From Bacillus taeanensis (GTDB lineage Bacteria; Bacillota; Bacilli; Bacillales; UBA6769): a stretch of DNA of 64,000 bases. Below the pieces are notes generated by a model. It was not told the DNA's origin and made no database searches. It worked only from the letters and a program-made list of their open reading frames with translations. Location: the NCBI RefSeq assembly GCF_003318295.1, contig NZ_QOCW01000015.1, positions 44,170 to 108,169 of the forward strand, given 5' to 3'. Below, piece by piece: positions 36,371 through 45,359 of this stretch. The position numbers and the translations under genes were made by a program. The stretch's first letter is position 1; the number at the start of each line of letters is the position of its first letter.

Positions 36371-37567
36371 TTATGCACCTTTAACTTTTAATTTGCGGTA
36401 AAGAAAGACACCTGAAGCGATGAGTAAAAGCCCAATCAGCATGTTTTGCACGTAATCTGATGCTGTATCTGGAAGCTTGCCGCCTTTAACGGTTTTTTGG
36501 AGCGGCTTTTTATTTGCTTGTTTTGGTGCTTCTTTCGCTTCCTTCACTTCTTCCACCACTTTAACCGTTTCAGCTAAATCTTCCCCTGTTTCTTTTAAAA
36601 GCTCAGAATCAAACATTTCCGCCGTTAAAACAAGATCCGCAAGAAACTCACCTTGAAGGTTATAAAGCTCGATAAGAAGATCGGCGCCGTCAAGGTAGTC
36701 GATTTTCATTAATGCTTCTAATGACAGCGGCTCTTTCTTTCCATCTTTTACAAGATAAAACTTCACTTTCAATTGAGAAAGCTGAAGTACTTCATGATAG
36801 ATTGAAAGCAGTTCAGCAATGTCTGCTGCCGAAAGCTCTGTAGCACTATCGAAGTTTTCAAACTTCATCATTCTGTCGTTTAAGGCAAGCATCTGATCAA
36901 GAAAAGCTTCTTCATTTCCTTCGATAACCTCCGCAAAATGAGTAAATAATGCGTCAAGCTCTTCTTCTGTTAGTCCAAATTCTGTAAAGAACTCCGACAT
37001 ATCAGGAAGTTCCCCGTCATAGTTCATATAAAAATCCAACGCATATTCAAGCTCTTCAATATATTCATAGTATTCGAGACTATCTTCATACTCATTTAAA
37101 AGAGCTTCAAGTTCTTCTTTCGTTAACCCATACTCATCTAAAAGCTGTTGCAAACTTTCATCGGTAATCGGTGTGTAATTTTGCTCTTCTAAATAGAAGT
37201 AAACCGCCGAATCAAGATCACTAATAAACTTGAAAGCATCAGCAATTTCTTCGCCTTCTTCTAATTCCCCGTATTCCACAAGAAGCGCAATCAGCTCTTC
37301 TTTCGTTAACTCATAGTTTTGAAGCAGCTCATTCAGTGTTTCTTCTGTAACGACTGGACCGAGGAAATCACGGAGCTCCTCAACCGACTCAAAATCTTCG
37401 AGCGGATAATCATAAAACGCTAAATACTCGACAAGCTCTTCTTCTGTCATTGTAATTTCAGTTAAATAGGCCGTAAGTTCTGTTTGATCAACAGCGGCAA
37501 ACATTGTCGCCGGAAAAATTGTGACCATCATAACAGCTGCTAGTACGGATGCAAGTATTTTTTTCAT
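36371..37567 (-). CDS. Processed acidic surface protein with LPDTA sorting signal
   Basis: A 398-residue secreted protein. Signal peptide at 1-24 (ILASVLAAVMMVTIFPATMFA). The body is very rich in Glu, Asp, Leu and Tyr, with repeated helical units (YGLTKEELEALLNEYE, FGLTEEELDALFTHF) about 45 residues apart. The C-terminus has KLPDTA, a hydrophobic span (YVQNMLIGLLLIASGVFLY) and RKLKVKGA, a complete sorting signal. LPDTA/LPDTS signals are class D substrates in Bacillus. This agrees with the acidic-protein-plus-sortase pairs seen in Firmicutes. It is upstream of and operonic with the sortase. Function of the anchored protein is unknown. Confidence 0.92.
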   Translation of the reverse strand: MKKILASVLAAVMMVTIFPATMFAAVDQTELTAYLTEITMTEEELVEYLAFYDYPLEDFESVEELRDFLGPVVTEETLNELLQNYELTKEELIALLVEYGELEEGEEIADAFKFISDLDSAVYFYLEEQNYTPITDESLQQLLDEYGLTKEELEALLNEYEDSLEYYEYIEELEYALDFYMNYDGELPDMSEFFTEFGLTEEELDALFTHFAEVIEGNEEAFLDQMLALNDRMMKFENFDSATELSAADIAELLSIYHEVLQLSQLKVKFYLVKDGKKEPLSLEALMKIDYLDGADLLIELYNLQGEFLADLVLTAEMFDSELLKETGEDLAETVKVVEEVKEAKEAPKQANKKPLQKTVKGGKLPDTASDYVQNMLIGLLLIASGVFLYRKLKVKGA

Positions 37568-37931
37568 TGTTTAGTTCTTCTCCTTAATGTAAAAAATTTA
37601 TAAATAATAGATGAATTATACAGTTTATTGAAGAAATTAGGAATAGGTTTTTTAGTGGATTTATGTGGCTATTTTATGGAAAAGAAACAGTGTTGAAATA
37701 TAACCGTTTAGGAGCAACAATTTGTAAAATATCACCTAGAGAAAGAGATACATTCAGGGAAATGTTTGATTTTATCACGGCGTACAAAAAGGAGCGACCT
37801 TTATTCGCTCCTTTCATTCTAATACAGGATTTTAATGGAATTGTATATATAGGACCGCTGCTATTAATGAAGATAGTGTCCTTTCAAAATGGACAAATTG
37901 GGGGGGATTGTCTTTTTGCGGGGTCTGACCC
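37568..37931. other. Intergenic region with a hairpin and repeat copy 3
   Basis: Holds the promoter region of the acidic surface protein on the left, a hairpin at 37785-37815 (AGGAGCGA / TCGCTCCTTTTT on the minus strand, terminator-like for the GGDEF gene) and the repeat at 37877-37932. A plus-strand frame at 37663-37935 has no ribosome site and runs through the repeat, so I do not call it. Confidence 0.6.
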
Positions 37932-37932
37932 C
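37877..37932. repeat. Dispersed GGGGTCAGACCCC repeat, copy 3
   Basis: GTCCTTTCAAAATGGACA, then ATTGTCTTTTTGC and GGGGTCTGACCCC at 37920-37932. It abuts the TAG stop codon of the downstream-facing GGDEF gene. Confidence 0.85.
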
Positions 37933-39023
37933 TAGTAAAAATTGTAGGTGTTCTTCCCCTGCTTTTTACTTTGATACATAGCAAGATCAGCATGCTTTAA
38001 AAGCTCTTCCGCTGTTTCTCCGTGAGATGGGAAAAAAGAAATGCCAACGCTCGCACCAACAGAAAGCGTTTTCCCTTTAACCAGATATGCTTCATTAAGA
38101 ACTTCAATCAATCTTTTTGCTGCTTGTGCGGCATGTTCTTTGCTCGTGATGTCAGGAAATAAAATAACAAACTCATCTCCACCATAACGGGCCGCCACAT
38201 CTTGACTGCGAACGGTGCTCTTAATTCGCTCTCCTACTTCCTGCAGCAATACATCTCCTAAATCATGTCCAAATGTATCATTAATTAATTTAAAACCATC
38301 TAAATCAATAAACATGACGGTAAAAGATTGATTAAGCTTTTTTGATTTATGAATTTTTTCGGTTAGATGCTCGATAAAAAACTGCCGGTTCGCTAAACTT
38401 GTCAGCGCGTCATAGGCTGCTCGCTTTTCCATGATTGCTTCGGCTTTCTTCCGCTCGGTAATATTAATAACGGTACCAAAAATGGCCGGTTCTCCATTAA
38501 ACGTTGTAGCAGAAGAATGGACTTCAATATCAACTAAATATCCTTTTTGATGAAAAATTTTATAGTGAGAGGTTAAGCTTGATGCTTCTCCGCCGAGTAA
38601 TTTACGAGCACTATTTGAGATAAGGGGACGGTCTTCTGGTATGATAAATTCTAGAAAATTAGTTGTATAAAGCTTTTCTTTTCGATAACCTGATATTGTC
38701 TCCATTTGGCTGTTCGCATACACAATCTTATTGTTTTGAAAAATATATACACCAGCTGCCGCTTCTTCTGTTAAACTGCGGTATTTCTCTTCAGATTCCT
38801 TTAATGCCCGCGCAGACTGGATAAGGGTATGTTTTTGCTTTAAAAAGACGGCCATAAGCGGGACAAGAATGAAAAGTAAAATTGTTATATCAACTATTTC
38901 CTCTGCATATGTAAATGGTATACCGAATAATTGATTTACGAGTCTTTGAAAAAAGAAAAATTCGCTTAACTTAATGACTGCAACAGCGATTAAAATAAAA
39001 ATTGATTTAGACCAGATGCCCAA
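37932..39023 (-). CDS. Membrane PAS-GGDEF diguanylate cyclase
   Basis: Predicted to make cyclic di-GMP. 363 residues: two N-terminal membrane segments (about 7-25 and 42-62), a PAS domain at about 75-195 (EEKYRSLTEEAAAGVYIFQNNKIVYANSQMETISGY; TVINITERKKAE), then GGDEF at about 200-363. The active motif is RYGGDEFVILF and the product-inhibition I-site RSQD lies five residues upstream, so both catalysis and feedback look intact. Metal-binding FIDLDGFKLINDTFGHDLGD is present. Signal sensed by PAS is unknown. The stop codon touches repeat copy 3. Confidence 0.94.
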   Translation of the reverse strand: MGIWSKSIFILIAVAVIKLSEFFFFQRLVNQLFGIPFTYAEEIVDITILLFILVPLMAVFLKQKHTLIQSARALKESEEKYRSLTEEAAAGVYIFQNNKIVYANSQMETISGYRKEKLYTTNFLEFIIPEDRPLISNSARKLLGGEASSLTSHYKIFHQKGYLVDIEVHSSATTFNGEPAIFGTVINITERKKAEAIMEKRAAYDALTSLANRQFFIEHLTEKIHKSKKLNQSFTVMFIDLDGFKLINDTFGHDLGDVLLQEVGERIKSTVRSQDVAARYGGDEFVILFPDITSKEHAAQAAKRLIEVLNEAYLVKGKTLSVGASVGISFFPSHGETAEELLKHADLAMYQSKKQGKNTYNFY

Positions 39024-39187
39024 GCATATCCGCCCTTTGCTAGAAACTATCGATGATTTATATTTTCATAAAATAATTGTAACGATAAATACGCTGTGAT
39101 TCAACTAAATCCTAGGAAGATCAGCTAGGGGGAAATATTCCATTAAAGTTACGTTTGGTATACTGTATATTGAGCGCTCATCCAAAA

Positions 39188-39231
39188 AACACAAAGCGTG
39201 TGAATTCACTTGCATTCACACGCTTTGTTTA
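39188..39231. terminator. Bidirectional terminator between hpf and GGDEF genes
   Basis: AAAGCGTGTGAAT pairs with ATTCACACGCTTT around TCACTTGC, flanked by A- and T-rich DNA, just beyond the hpf stop codon on the minus strand. Confidence 0.8.
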
Positions 39232-39241
39232 CTGTTTAACT

Positions 39242-39778
39242 TTATACGGCATCAGAAGTGATCAAACCGTAATATTCATCTTTTCGCTTGTAGAGGACAT
39301 TCATTTCGTTCGTATCCGCATCCTTAAAAACGAAGAAATCATGATCCAATAAGTTCATCTGCAAAATCGCTTCCTCGACACTCATCGGTTTAATATCAAA
39401 TTTCTTAAGGCGAACAACCTCTTCTTTGTCTGCATCAATCTCTGCGATCGTTTCGAGTGGGACATAGAGCTGTTCTTTACGCATTTTGCGGTTTACCCGT
39501 GTTTTATATTTGCGGATTTGCCGTTTTAACTTCTCTTCAACAAGATCAATTGATTTGTACATATCGGCTGTTTTCTCTTCAGCTCGAATGGTCAGATCTC
39601 CTAATGGCACGGTTACTTCGATGCAGTGATTATTTTTAAATGTTGATAGGTTCACATAGATGGGTGTATGTTCTGTTTCATTGAAATAATGAGCAATACC
39701 TTCACCGATTTTGTCTTCCACATACGTTTTCATTGCGTCTGTTAGATCGATGTTTTTGCTGTGGATAATGATATTCAT
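39242..39778 (-). CDS. hpf: Ribosome hibernation promoting factor, long form
   Basis: Binds idle 70S ribosomes and dimerises them to 100S particles in stationary phase or starvation. About 178 residues from ATG 39778 (AAAGGAG nine bases before). N-terminal S30AE domain to about 100 (MNIIIHSKNIDLTDAMKTYVEDKI, ATLRAEEKTADMYKSIDLVEEKLKRQI pattern) and C-terminal dimerisation domain from about 125 (VVRLKKFDIKPMSVEEAILQMNLLDHDFFVFKDADTNEMNVLYKRKDEYYGLI). The upstream Fnr/CRP-type box suggests oxygen- or redox-linked induction. Confidence 0.97.
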   Translation of the reverse strand: MNIIIHSKNIDLTDAMKTYVEDKIGEGIAHYFNETEHTPIYVNLSTFKNNHCIEVTVPLGDLTIRAEEKTADMYKSIDLVEEKLKRQIRKYKTRVNRKMRKEQLYVPLETIAEIDADKEEVVRLKKFDIKPMSVEEAILQMNLLDHDFFVFKDADTNEMNVLYKRKDEYYGLITSDAV

Positions 39779-39834
39779 ATCGGCCACTCCTTTAGTTAGT
39801 CATACAAGGAAAGATTTGTTTTCCTTCTACTTAA

Positions 39835-39877
39835 ATAATAAGGGAAATTTTATGAAAATAATGTGAGATTGATCACT
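39835..39877 (-). promoter_or_regulatory. Fnr/CRP-type activated promoter of hpf
   Basis: TGTGA-GATTGA-TCACT at 39862-39877 fits the CRP/Fnr consensus (TGTGA-N6-TCACA) with the terminal T usual in Bacillus Fnr sites. On the minus strand a -10 TATTAT lies at 39835-39840, placing the box centre near -41.5 relative to the expected start, the class II activation position. Confidence 0.7.
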
Positions 39878-39924
39878 CTTTTAAGCTGAAATGTTGCAAA
39901 GTTGTGAAATGATAAGCAGGCGAC

Positions 39925-40443
39925 CTAGCCTACTGGACGATGATTGTTTTTATTCTCTACAACATGGAGCTGGTTCCGTCCCTTTTTCAGCAGCGGCATA
40001 ATCCAGCGGTCAAAACCAATTTTTCCGGCATTGGCGCCTGCAACCAATATAAACATTGTAAGCAGGACCATTTGCGGGTTGGTGCTTGTTGTGCCAGAGA
40101 ACATGAATGCAAAGTTCATCACAGCGCCCATTAGTGCCGCAAACGTTGTGAATGTGCCAAGAATTAATCCAATTCCAACGAAAAACTCTCCCCATGGAAC
40201 AAGAATGTTGAATAAATCAACGTTTGGAACAGCAACTCCAGTTAAGAAATCAGCCCACCATCCTTGAACTGCAGGATGATCGCCTCCCGCTTTTTGGACC
40301 GCGCCCTGCAGATAGCCGCCAGCCTCAAAACCACCGCTAATTTTGCCCCAACCAGAGGTCATCCACTCCCAACCAAGATACAAACGAACAACAAGAAGAA
40401 AATAAGATGCCAATTGATTTTCTCTTAAGAACTTTACAAACAT
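39925..40443 (-). CDS. DoxX-family membrane protein
   Basis: About 172 residues with four predicted helices; start ATG 40443 (MFVKFLRENQLASYFLLVVRLYLGWEWMTSGWGKI) after GGCGGGTGAG. DoxX proteins include subunits of thiosulfate:quinone oxidoreductase and partners of redox complexes; conserved features here are RLYLGWEW near the start, PWGEFFVGIGLILG and FAFMFSGTTS in later helices. No catalytic residues can be assigned. The gene is monocistronic and has an Fnr/CRP-type promoter matching that of hpf, pointing to a role when oxygen or electron acceptors change. Confidence 0.85.
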   Translation of the reverse strand: MFVKFLRENQLASYFLLVVRLYLGWEWMTSGWGKISGGFEAGGYLQGAVQKAGGDHPAVQGWWADFLTGVAVPNVDLFNILVPWGEFFVGIGLILGTFTTFAALMGAVMNFAFMFSGTTSTNPQMVLLTMFILVAGANAGKIGFDRWIMPLLKKGRNQLHVVENKNNHRPVG

Positions 40444-40498
40444 CTTTCTCACCCGCCTTTTTGGATTAGGAAACATATGAGTTGTTCCCTGTACTTAC

Positions 40499-40541
40499 AG
40501 AATAAAATAATTTAAAATAAGATTATGTGAAAAACATCACA
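40499..40541 (-). promoter_or_regulatory. Fnr/CRP-type activated promoter of doxX
   Basis: TGTGA-AAAACA-TCACA at 40526-40541 is a perfect CRP/Fnr palindrome. The minus-strand -10 TATTCT lies at 40499-40504. Box centre to -10 centre is 32 bases, exactly as at the hpf promoter. The site could also affect the divergent thiol-disulfide gene. Confidence 0.7.
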
Positions 40542-40607
40542 TATTTTAAATTTAATTTTCATAGAATGATAAAATGGACAATAACAGATAGATCCTTTTA
40601 GAAAGGG

Positions 40608-41015
40608 ATGATGACAATGACCAAACCGGTTCTACTATTTGACGGGGTTTGTAACTTATGCAACGGTATTGTCCAATTTGTGATCAAACACGATAAAAAG
40701 GAACACTTTCTCTTTGCCTCCCTCCAATCTGAGGCAGGACAGCAGCTGTTGAAACAATTTGCGCTGCCAACAGACGATTTTAACAGCTTCGTCTATGTGA
40801 AGGGTGATACATACTATACGAAATCAACAGCAGCGCTTTTTGTAGTGAAACGTTTAAGTGGATTATGGCAGCTTTTGTTTGCGGCAATGATCCTCCCAAA
40901 ACCAATTCGCGATAAACTCTATGATCTCATTGCAAAAAACCGCTATAAACTGTTCAGAAAACGTGACACCTGCATGATGCCAACACCAGAGCTGAAAAAG
41001 CGCTTTTTAGATTAA
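40608..41015 (+). CDS. yuxK: DCC-family thiol-disulfide oxidoreductase-like protein
   Basis: About 132-135 residues; ATG 40617 (MTKPVLLF) has GAAAGGG nine bases away and may be the true start instead of 40608. The DCC family signature is FDGVCNLCNGIVQFVIKHD, with a CxxC pair at about residues 15-18 that suggests redox activity, and FASLQSEAGQQLL downstream. The remainder (YYTKSTAALFVVKRLSGLW, KPIRDKLYDLIAKNRYKLF) is typical DUF393. Substrate unknown. Cytoplasmic; no signal peptide. Confidence 0.88.
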   Translation: MMTMTKPVLLFDGVCNLCNGIVQFVIKHDKKEHFLFASLQSEAGQQLLKQFALPTDDFNSFVYVKGDTYYTKSTAALFVVKRLSGLWQLLFAAMILPKPIRDKLYDLIAKNRYKLFRKRDTCMMPTPELKKRFLD

Positions 41016-41085
41016 CTGAAGGGAGTTTCCTTTCCATTTAAAGACTTGCCTTCTGCACGAAACTGCAAACGAAAAAGGTGATAAG

Positions 41086-41760
41086 ATGACATCGATTTAT
41101 GAAAGAGCACTCGGAACAGATTTTCAAAAGCTTCACCCTGAACTGCAGCAAAAATTCGCTCTGCACAGCGCACAAAATAAAGCAGCGATCAGCCGCGGCG
41201 TGATGACGGAAATAGCAGGCGGCAGCGCATTGGTGAAGCCGTTTTTAAAGCTTGGCGAAAAACGAAAGCTTACCTTTACAGAGCGCGGTGAAAACATTCC
41301 TTTTACTCTTGAAAATTATGCCTATCAAGATGCGTTCGGCCGAGAAACAGTCGCCTGGATTCGCAAATTCCAATTTCAAGAAGCGGTCCGCCATTTTGAT
41401 GCCACCATGATTTACAGCAATGAGCGCGGAAGTATCGTTGATTACCTCGGCAATATTCAAGAGCTTGCGGCAGATATTTGGCTCACGGTTACTGAAAACG
41501 GCGGCATTCACATGCAGTCAAGTTCGCTCCGCTTTATAAAAGGAAAATTTGCTCTTCCGATACCAGATCTAGTTGCCGGTCTTGCTGAGGTGACGGAATG
41601 GTATGATGACGAGAAGGAATGCTTTTTTATTGAAGTTCATGTAAAAAATCCACTGTTTGGAACGATTTTTAGCTACAGCGGCACATTCGAGATCGAATAT
41701 GTGGACTTAGAGGAAATTCCAAGCGGCGTGAAGCCAATGAGAGAGACGCGGATAGAATAG
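41086..41760 (+). CDS. DUF4166 protein
   Basis: A 224-residue protein of a family of unknown function often found beside or fused to saccharopine-dehydrogenase-like or YndJ proteins in Bacillus. Visible features are an N-terminal FQKLHPELQQKFAL helix, GGSALVKPFLKLGEKRKLTF and WIRKFQF, with a beta-rich C-terminal half. The start ATG 41086 follows AAAAAGGTGATAAG. Its stop codon is immediately followed by the start of the yndJ reading frame, so the two are translationally coupled. Confidence 0.8.
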   Translation: MTSIYERALGTDFQKLHPELQQKFALHSAQNKAAISRGVMTEIAGGSALVKPFLKLGEKRKLTFTERGENIPFTLENYAYQDAFGRETVAWIRKFQFQEAVRHFDATMIYSNERGSIVDYLGNIQELAADIWLTVTENGGIHMQSSSLRFIKGKFALPIPDLVAGLAEVTEWYDDEKECFFIEVHVKNPLFGTIFSYSGTFEIEYVDLEEIPSGVKPMRETRIE

Positions 41761-43409
41761 ATGATGGTGATGCAAAAAACAGAAATTAGAAACAGTTTAA
41801 TCGGTGCTTTTGTTTGGCTTTTTATCAGTATGATTATCGAGCTAACATTAATTGAAACTTTGCTATTGTTCGCCTTTTTCGTCACCGTACCGCTGACGGT
41901 AATGCTCACAGAAACGAAAACACGGGACGGCTTATTGTTTCAAAGCTATCAACTAGCACTCACACTTCAGCTTCCCGCTGCCCTCTTTGCATCCTTGTCC
42001 TTTATATTTCCACAAGGTTTTGCTGCAGGCATCCTGTCTCTTCCTTGGCTCATCTTTACAATTGTCACCGCACTGTACGGGCTCTTACGCTTACTTGAAC
42101 GCGGAATTTCCTCAGTCGAAGAGCTTACGGTTGACTGCGGGCTTCTCTATCTCGCGCTTGGCGGGGCATGGTTCGCGCTTTATCGCTTTGGTGGTGTTGT
42201 GCTCGATTTTAGTGATACCATTATTTTGTTAACAGCGATTCACTTTCACTTCTCAGCCCTTACTGCACCGATTTTTGCAGGAATGCTTGGGAGAATGCTT
42301 GGGAAGAAGACAAATCTGTATAAGGTCACAACGCTCGGCATCATCGCAAGTCCAATGCTTGTTGCAACTGGCATTACATATTCACGCGTTCTTGAGTTTT
42401 GTGCTGTTGTCCTTTTTGTATTTTGTTTATTTTTATACAGCTATCAAACAATGAAACTGCGAGTTAATCGTTTTGCAAAAGTGCTGCTTGTTCTTTCAAG
42501 CGGCTCACTAATGCTAACGATGAGCTTTTCATTTTTATACGGATTAGGACGCATGCTGAACATACAGTTTGTAAGCATTCCAACGATGGTGCTGTTTCAT
42601 GGAATTGGGAATGCGGTTGGCTTTGTATTTTGCGGTGTGTTTGCCTGGCTTTTCGTGCGGCCGCAGATGAAGTCTCATTCATACGGCATCCCGCACAGTA
42701 AGATCGTTGGCCGTTGGAAGATTGGCGCTAACTTTTTTGAACGGCACTCCTTTCATGATGAAAAGCGCCCAGCATCAAGTGGATTAGTCGATGATTTTTC
42801 GCTTTATAAGCGGGAAGACTTTACTCCTGCCAGCTTCATCCTGAAATTGTTTCGTTTTATGAGCATACGCTTGATTATGAACTCGATGCTGAGACAAGAT
42901 GGTACGGCCTCTTTCGCCCGCTTTCTCGCATTTATAAAGTAATAAGCGGGAAGGTGGAGCAAATTAATCTTCCTGCACACGGCGAAGAAAACGGTGCAAT
43001 GCACAGCAGAATGATTGCCGTTTCCGATCAACAAGACGGCCGTACAAACGTACGAGCATGGATTCGCACAAATGAACGTGGAAAAGCAATTTTTGCGGCA
43101 GCATATTCCACCCACACTTCTCATCGGGAAACGTATATGAACATCGCGCTTCCGCTTCCGTTTGGCAATACGACTGGTGTGTTAACCCTAAATCATGATA
43201 AAGGAAACGGCTTAACGCTTTCTTCGCTGCCATGTGGTGGTGATGAAGGCATTTATTTTCATACAAAACGCTTTACCGTCCGCCTGCCGCTTCAGGAGCA
43301 TTTTCATGTATGGAAAAATGATGATGCAGGGCTTCATGCCGTGCATACCATGTGGCTGTTTCGGAAAAAGTTTCTCTCAATTACCTATCATATTCACCGC
43401 AGACAATAG
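41761..43409 (+). pseudogene. yndJ: yndJ-like membrane protein gene with a frameshift
   Basis: The first frame (41761-42942) encodes about nine membrane helices and then SLYKREDFTPASF, after which it goes out of register and stops. At about 42836-42840 the +1 frame continues smoothly as PEIVSFYEHTLDYELDAETR and on to 43409 through QINLPAHGEENGAMH and IHRRQ. Loss of one base in the codon for His after PASF (TTC-CAT-CCT read as TTCATCCT) explains it. Restored length would be about 548 residues, near that of Bacillus YndJ. Function of the family is unknown. It may be a true mutation or a sequence error. Confidence 0.8.
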
Positions 43410-43412
43410 ATA

Positions 43413-43447
43413 AAAGCCATCATACGTTGATGGTTTTTATCTTTTTT
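43413..43447 (+). terminator. Terminator after the yndJ-like gene
   Basis: AAAAGCCATCA-TACG-TTGATGGTTTTT with a T-rich tail, immediately after the frameshifted gene. Beyond it, 43448-43767 contains repeat copy 4 and otherwise nothing I can support. Confidence 0.8.
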
Positions 43448-43468
43448 AGATTGATTGATAACTAGTTA

Positions 43469-43525
43469 ATGTCCTCTCTATATGGACATTATGGAGTAAA
43501 TGTCTTTTTGCGGGGTCAGACCCCG
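43469..43525. repeat. Dispersed GGGGTCAGACCCC repeat, copy 4
   Basis: GTCCTCTCTATATGGACATT, then ATGTCTTTTTGC and GGGGTCAGACCCC. Follows the yndJ terminator. Confidence 0.85.
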
Positions 43526-43767
43526 ACAAAGATGCTGTCTAACTATGTCGTCTTATGTAACATTTTCAAATATTTGGATGAAACCCTTGACGATATTCTA
43601 AAAATTTATTAAATTATAAAAAAAGCAAACGATTCCACGAAACGCTTTTAACTTAAAATGAAAATGATGAACTGACTGCACTGCGCTTATTCAAAAACAG
43701 AGACACTTTTAAGATAAATGTAAGGGGTTCCGAAAACAGATCTACTAACAACAAGGAGTGAAGGAAC

Positions 43768-43911
43768 ATGAAATGGCTTCAAGTATTAACATGCCGAATC
43801 AAGCAAGGGCATAATCACCGGTTTCAAGGAACCTACAAAGGAACTCACGCGACAAGCGTACATATTTACCGCTGTGAATCGTGCAGTCATGTAAAAAAAA
43901 TTCTCGTTTAA
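43768..43911 (+). CDS. Small Cys/His protein (47 residues)
   Basis: ATG 43768 follows ACAAGGAGTGAAGGAAC, an ideal ribosome site. The 47 residues include Cys-9, several His, and a CESC pair near the end (IYRCESCSHVKKILV), suggesting a single small metal-binding knuckle or redox pair. Basic overall. Not recognised as a named family. The next gene begins about 30 bases downstream on the same strand, so they may be co-transcribed and share the terminator at 44117. Confidence 0.6.
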   Translation: MKWLQVLTCRIKQGHNHRFQGTYKGTHATSVHIYRCESCSHVKKILV

Positions 43912-43942
43912 ACTTACTATTCTATTAAAAAGGGTGATCAAC

Positions 43943-44137
43943 ATGGACTTAAAAAAATTAAACATTGAACTGAATAAAAGAAACGAAAAGGTTATCGCCT
44001 CCCATGGCGAAGTATCTACCTTTAATATGTTTGATCTTTCATGGGAAGAAGTGCAAAAGCGCGGCTTCGATAAATATATGAGTAAAGAAACGTTTATGAA
44101 AAAGAAAGAAGCACAAAAAGAACTAACTGCTGTTTAA
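43943..44137 (+). CDS. Small hypothetical protein (64 residues)
   Basis: ATG 43943 has AAAGGGTGATCAAC upstream; a GTG three codons earlier is inside that ribosome site. The protein is charged and mostly helical (LKKLNIELNKRNEKVIA, WEEVQKRGFDKYMSKETFMKKKEAQKEL), with no membrane span or known motif. Its last codons form one arm of the terminator hairpin. Probably a small cytoplasmic protein; function unknown. Confidence 0.65.
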   Translation: MDLKKLNIELNKRNEKVIASHGEVSTFNMFDLSWEEVQKRGFDKYMSKETFMKKKEAQKELTAV

Positions 44138-44153
44138 GCAGTTAGTTTCTTTG
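44117..44153 (+). terminator. Terminator overlapping the end of the 64-residue gene
   Basis: AAGAACTAACTGC pairs with GCAGTTAGTTTCTTT around the stop codon (TGTTTAA). The coding sequence itself supplies the left arm. Confidence 0.85.
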
Positions 44154-44157
44154 CTGT

Positions 44158-45182
44158 TTAATAGAAGATTTTCCAAGCGTCATCCGGCATACGTTTTAAT
44201 AAATATAATCCGCTTGTATCTTCTTCAAACTGATCAATAATCGTGCTGCCGTCCTTAATCGTTACATCAATGACAGCATTTTGCTGATTAACTTCAGCAA
44301 ATAAATTTGTTTTTTCACCAACAGTTGTGGAAAGTGTACCTTTTAGCTTCATTTCCACCGTATAACCTTCTTCAGCATAAGCTTTAAAATTTAAATCTGA
44401 GTATTCACATAATGCTTTATAAAAACCTGTACTGTACTCGTCGTTTAATGAATCAAGTTTTGCAGGATCACCAGCGTTAATAATGTTGATAAAATCGTTA
44501 AGCTCCTCATTCAAAACATTGATTAATGTTTGATCATCCGGCAGATTATTCGTTTCTAAACCTAACGCACGCTGCAGCTGCAGCATCACCATTGCTTCAG
44601 CGCGTGTTGCCGACTTGTCTGGTTTAAATGCTCCATCATTATAGCCGCCGACAATACCAGCACGGCTTGCTGCCTCAATATCAGCTGCTGCCCAGTGACC
44701 ATCTACATCACTAAATGACTTATTATTTCCTGAAAAATCAACAGAAGATTGAAACGCACGGGTAATAATAGCCGCGATTTCTGCACGTGTTACATAGCGG
44801 TTTGGCGCAAATGTATCAGCTGTTACACCGCCGACAATGTTTGCCGCGCTTGCGGTACTAACAGGTGTATAATACCAGCTTCCCGGTTTTACGTCTGTAA
44901 ATGATTTACCCGCACCGTTTGCGCTGATTTGCTTTGCGCGAACAAGAATCGTTACAAGTTCTGCTCTTGAAATCGGTTGATTTGGGCGAATTTCAATTTC
45001 ACCATTTCCATTTTGATAACCTTTTACTAAATCAGCATATAAAAAGATATAAAGACCAGCTTCTGCCCAATGACCGTCAATATCAGTTGGATAATACGTA
45101 TCAAGCTTTGCTGCTGCATTCGTATAATCCGCTTCACTTACCGCGTATCCCTCTTTTGGCGCAATAAGGCTTGCCGCAAGTA
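44158..45182 (-). pseudogene. SLH-domain surface protein cut by a TnpB element
   Basis: The minus-strand frame is open from 45182 to the stop at 44158 but has no start; it begins in LAASLIAPKEGYAVSEADY, the end of a signal peptide. Three SLH motifs follow (TDIDGHWAEAGLYIF, FTDVKPGSWYYTPVSTASAANIVGGV, FSDVDGHWAAADIEAASRAGIVGGYNDGAFKPD), then a C-terminal domain of about 145 residues (LINVLNEELNDFINII to DDAWKIFY). The element's right end is joined at 45182/45183. A possible lost 5' piece is ATG 47028, MLTLQRSTFVVISCILS, after AGGGGGTTATC, beyond the element's left end; this is tentative. The protein is presumably no longer exported. Confidence 0.85.
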
Positions 45183-45359
45183 ATGAACCTCCCCCAACTT
45201 ACCTACGGTTGAAGTGGGGGTTTCTAATGTTTCTCAACGGCTCTTAAACATTTTAAGTTCCATCAAGCTTAACACTAGTGGAGTTGACACAGCGGCGTGC
45301 TGAAAACGCCCAACCCCTCTATACCGTTTGTCATGTTTTCCATGCATTCGGTACTTCTT
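45183..45359 (-). ncRNA. Predicted omega RNA region of element 2
   Basis: Bases after the tnpB stop up to the right end, including the terminal hairpin CCCCCACTTC...AAGTTGGGGG. In TnpB systems this 3' region is processed as guide scaffold and the guide is the flanking host DNA, here the SLH gene bases just below 45183 read on the minus strand. Inferred from family knowledge. Confidence 0.5.

Noticed and set aside
37663..37935. Plus-strand reading frame of 90 codons upstream of the GGDEF gene
   Set aside because: No ribosome site, no recognisable protein, and the frame runs through a hairpin and a dispersed repeat copy.
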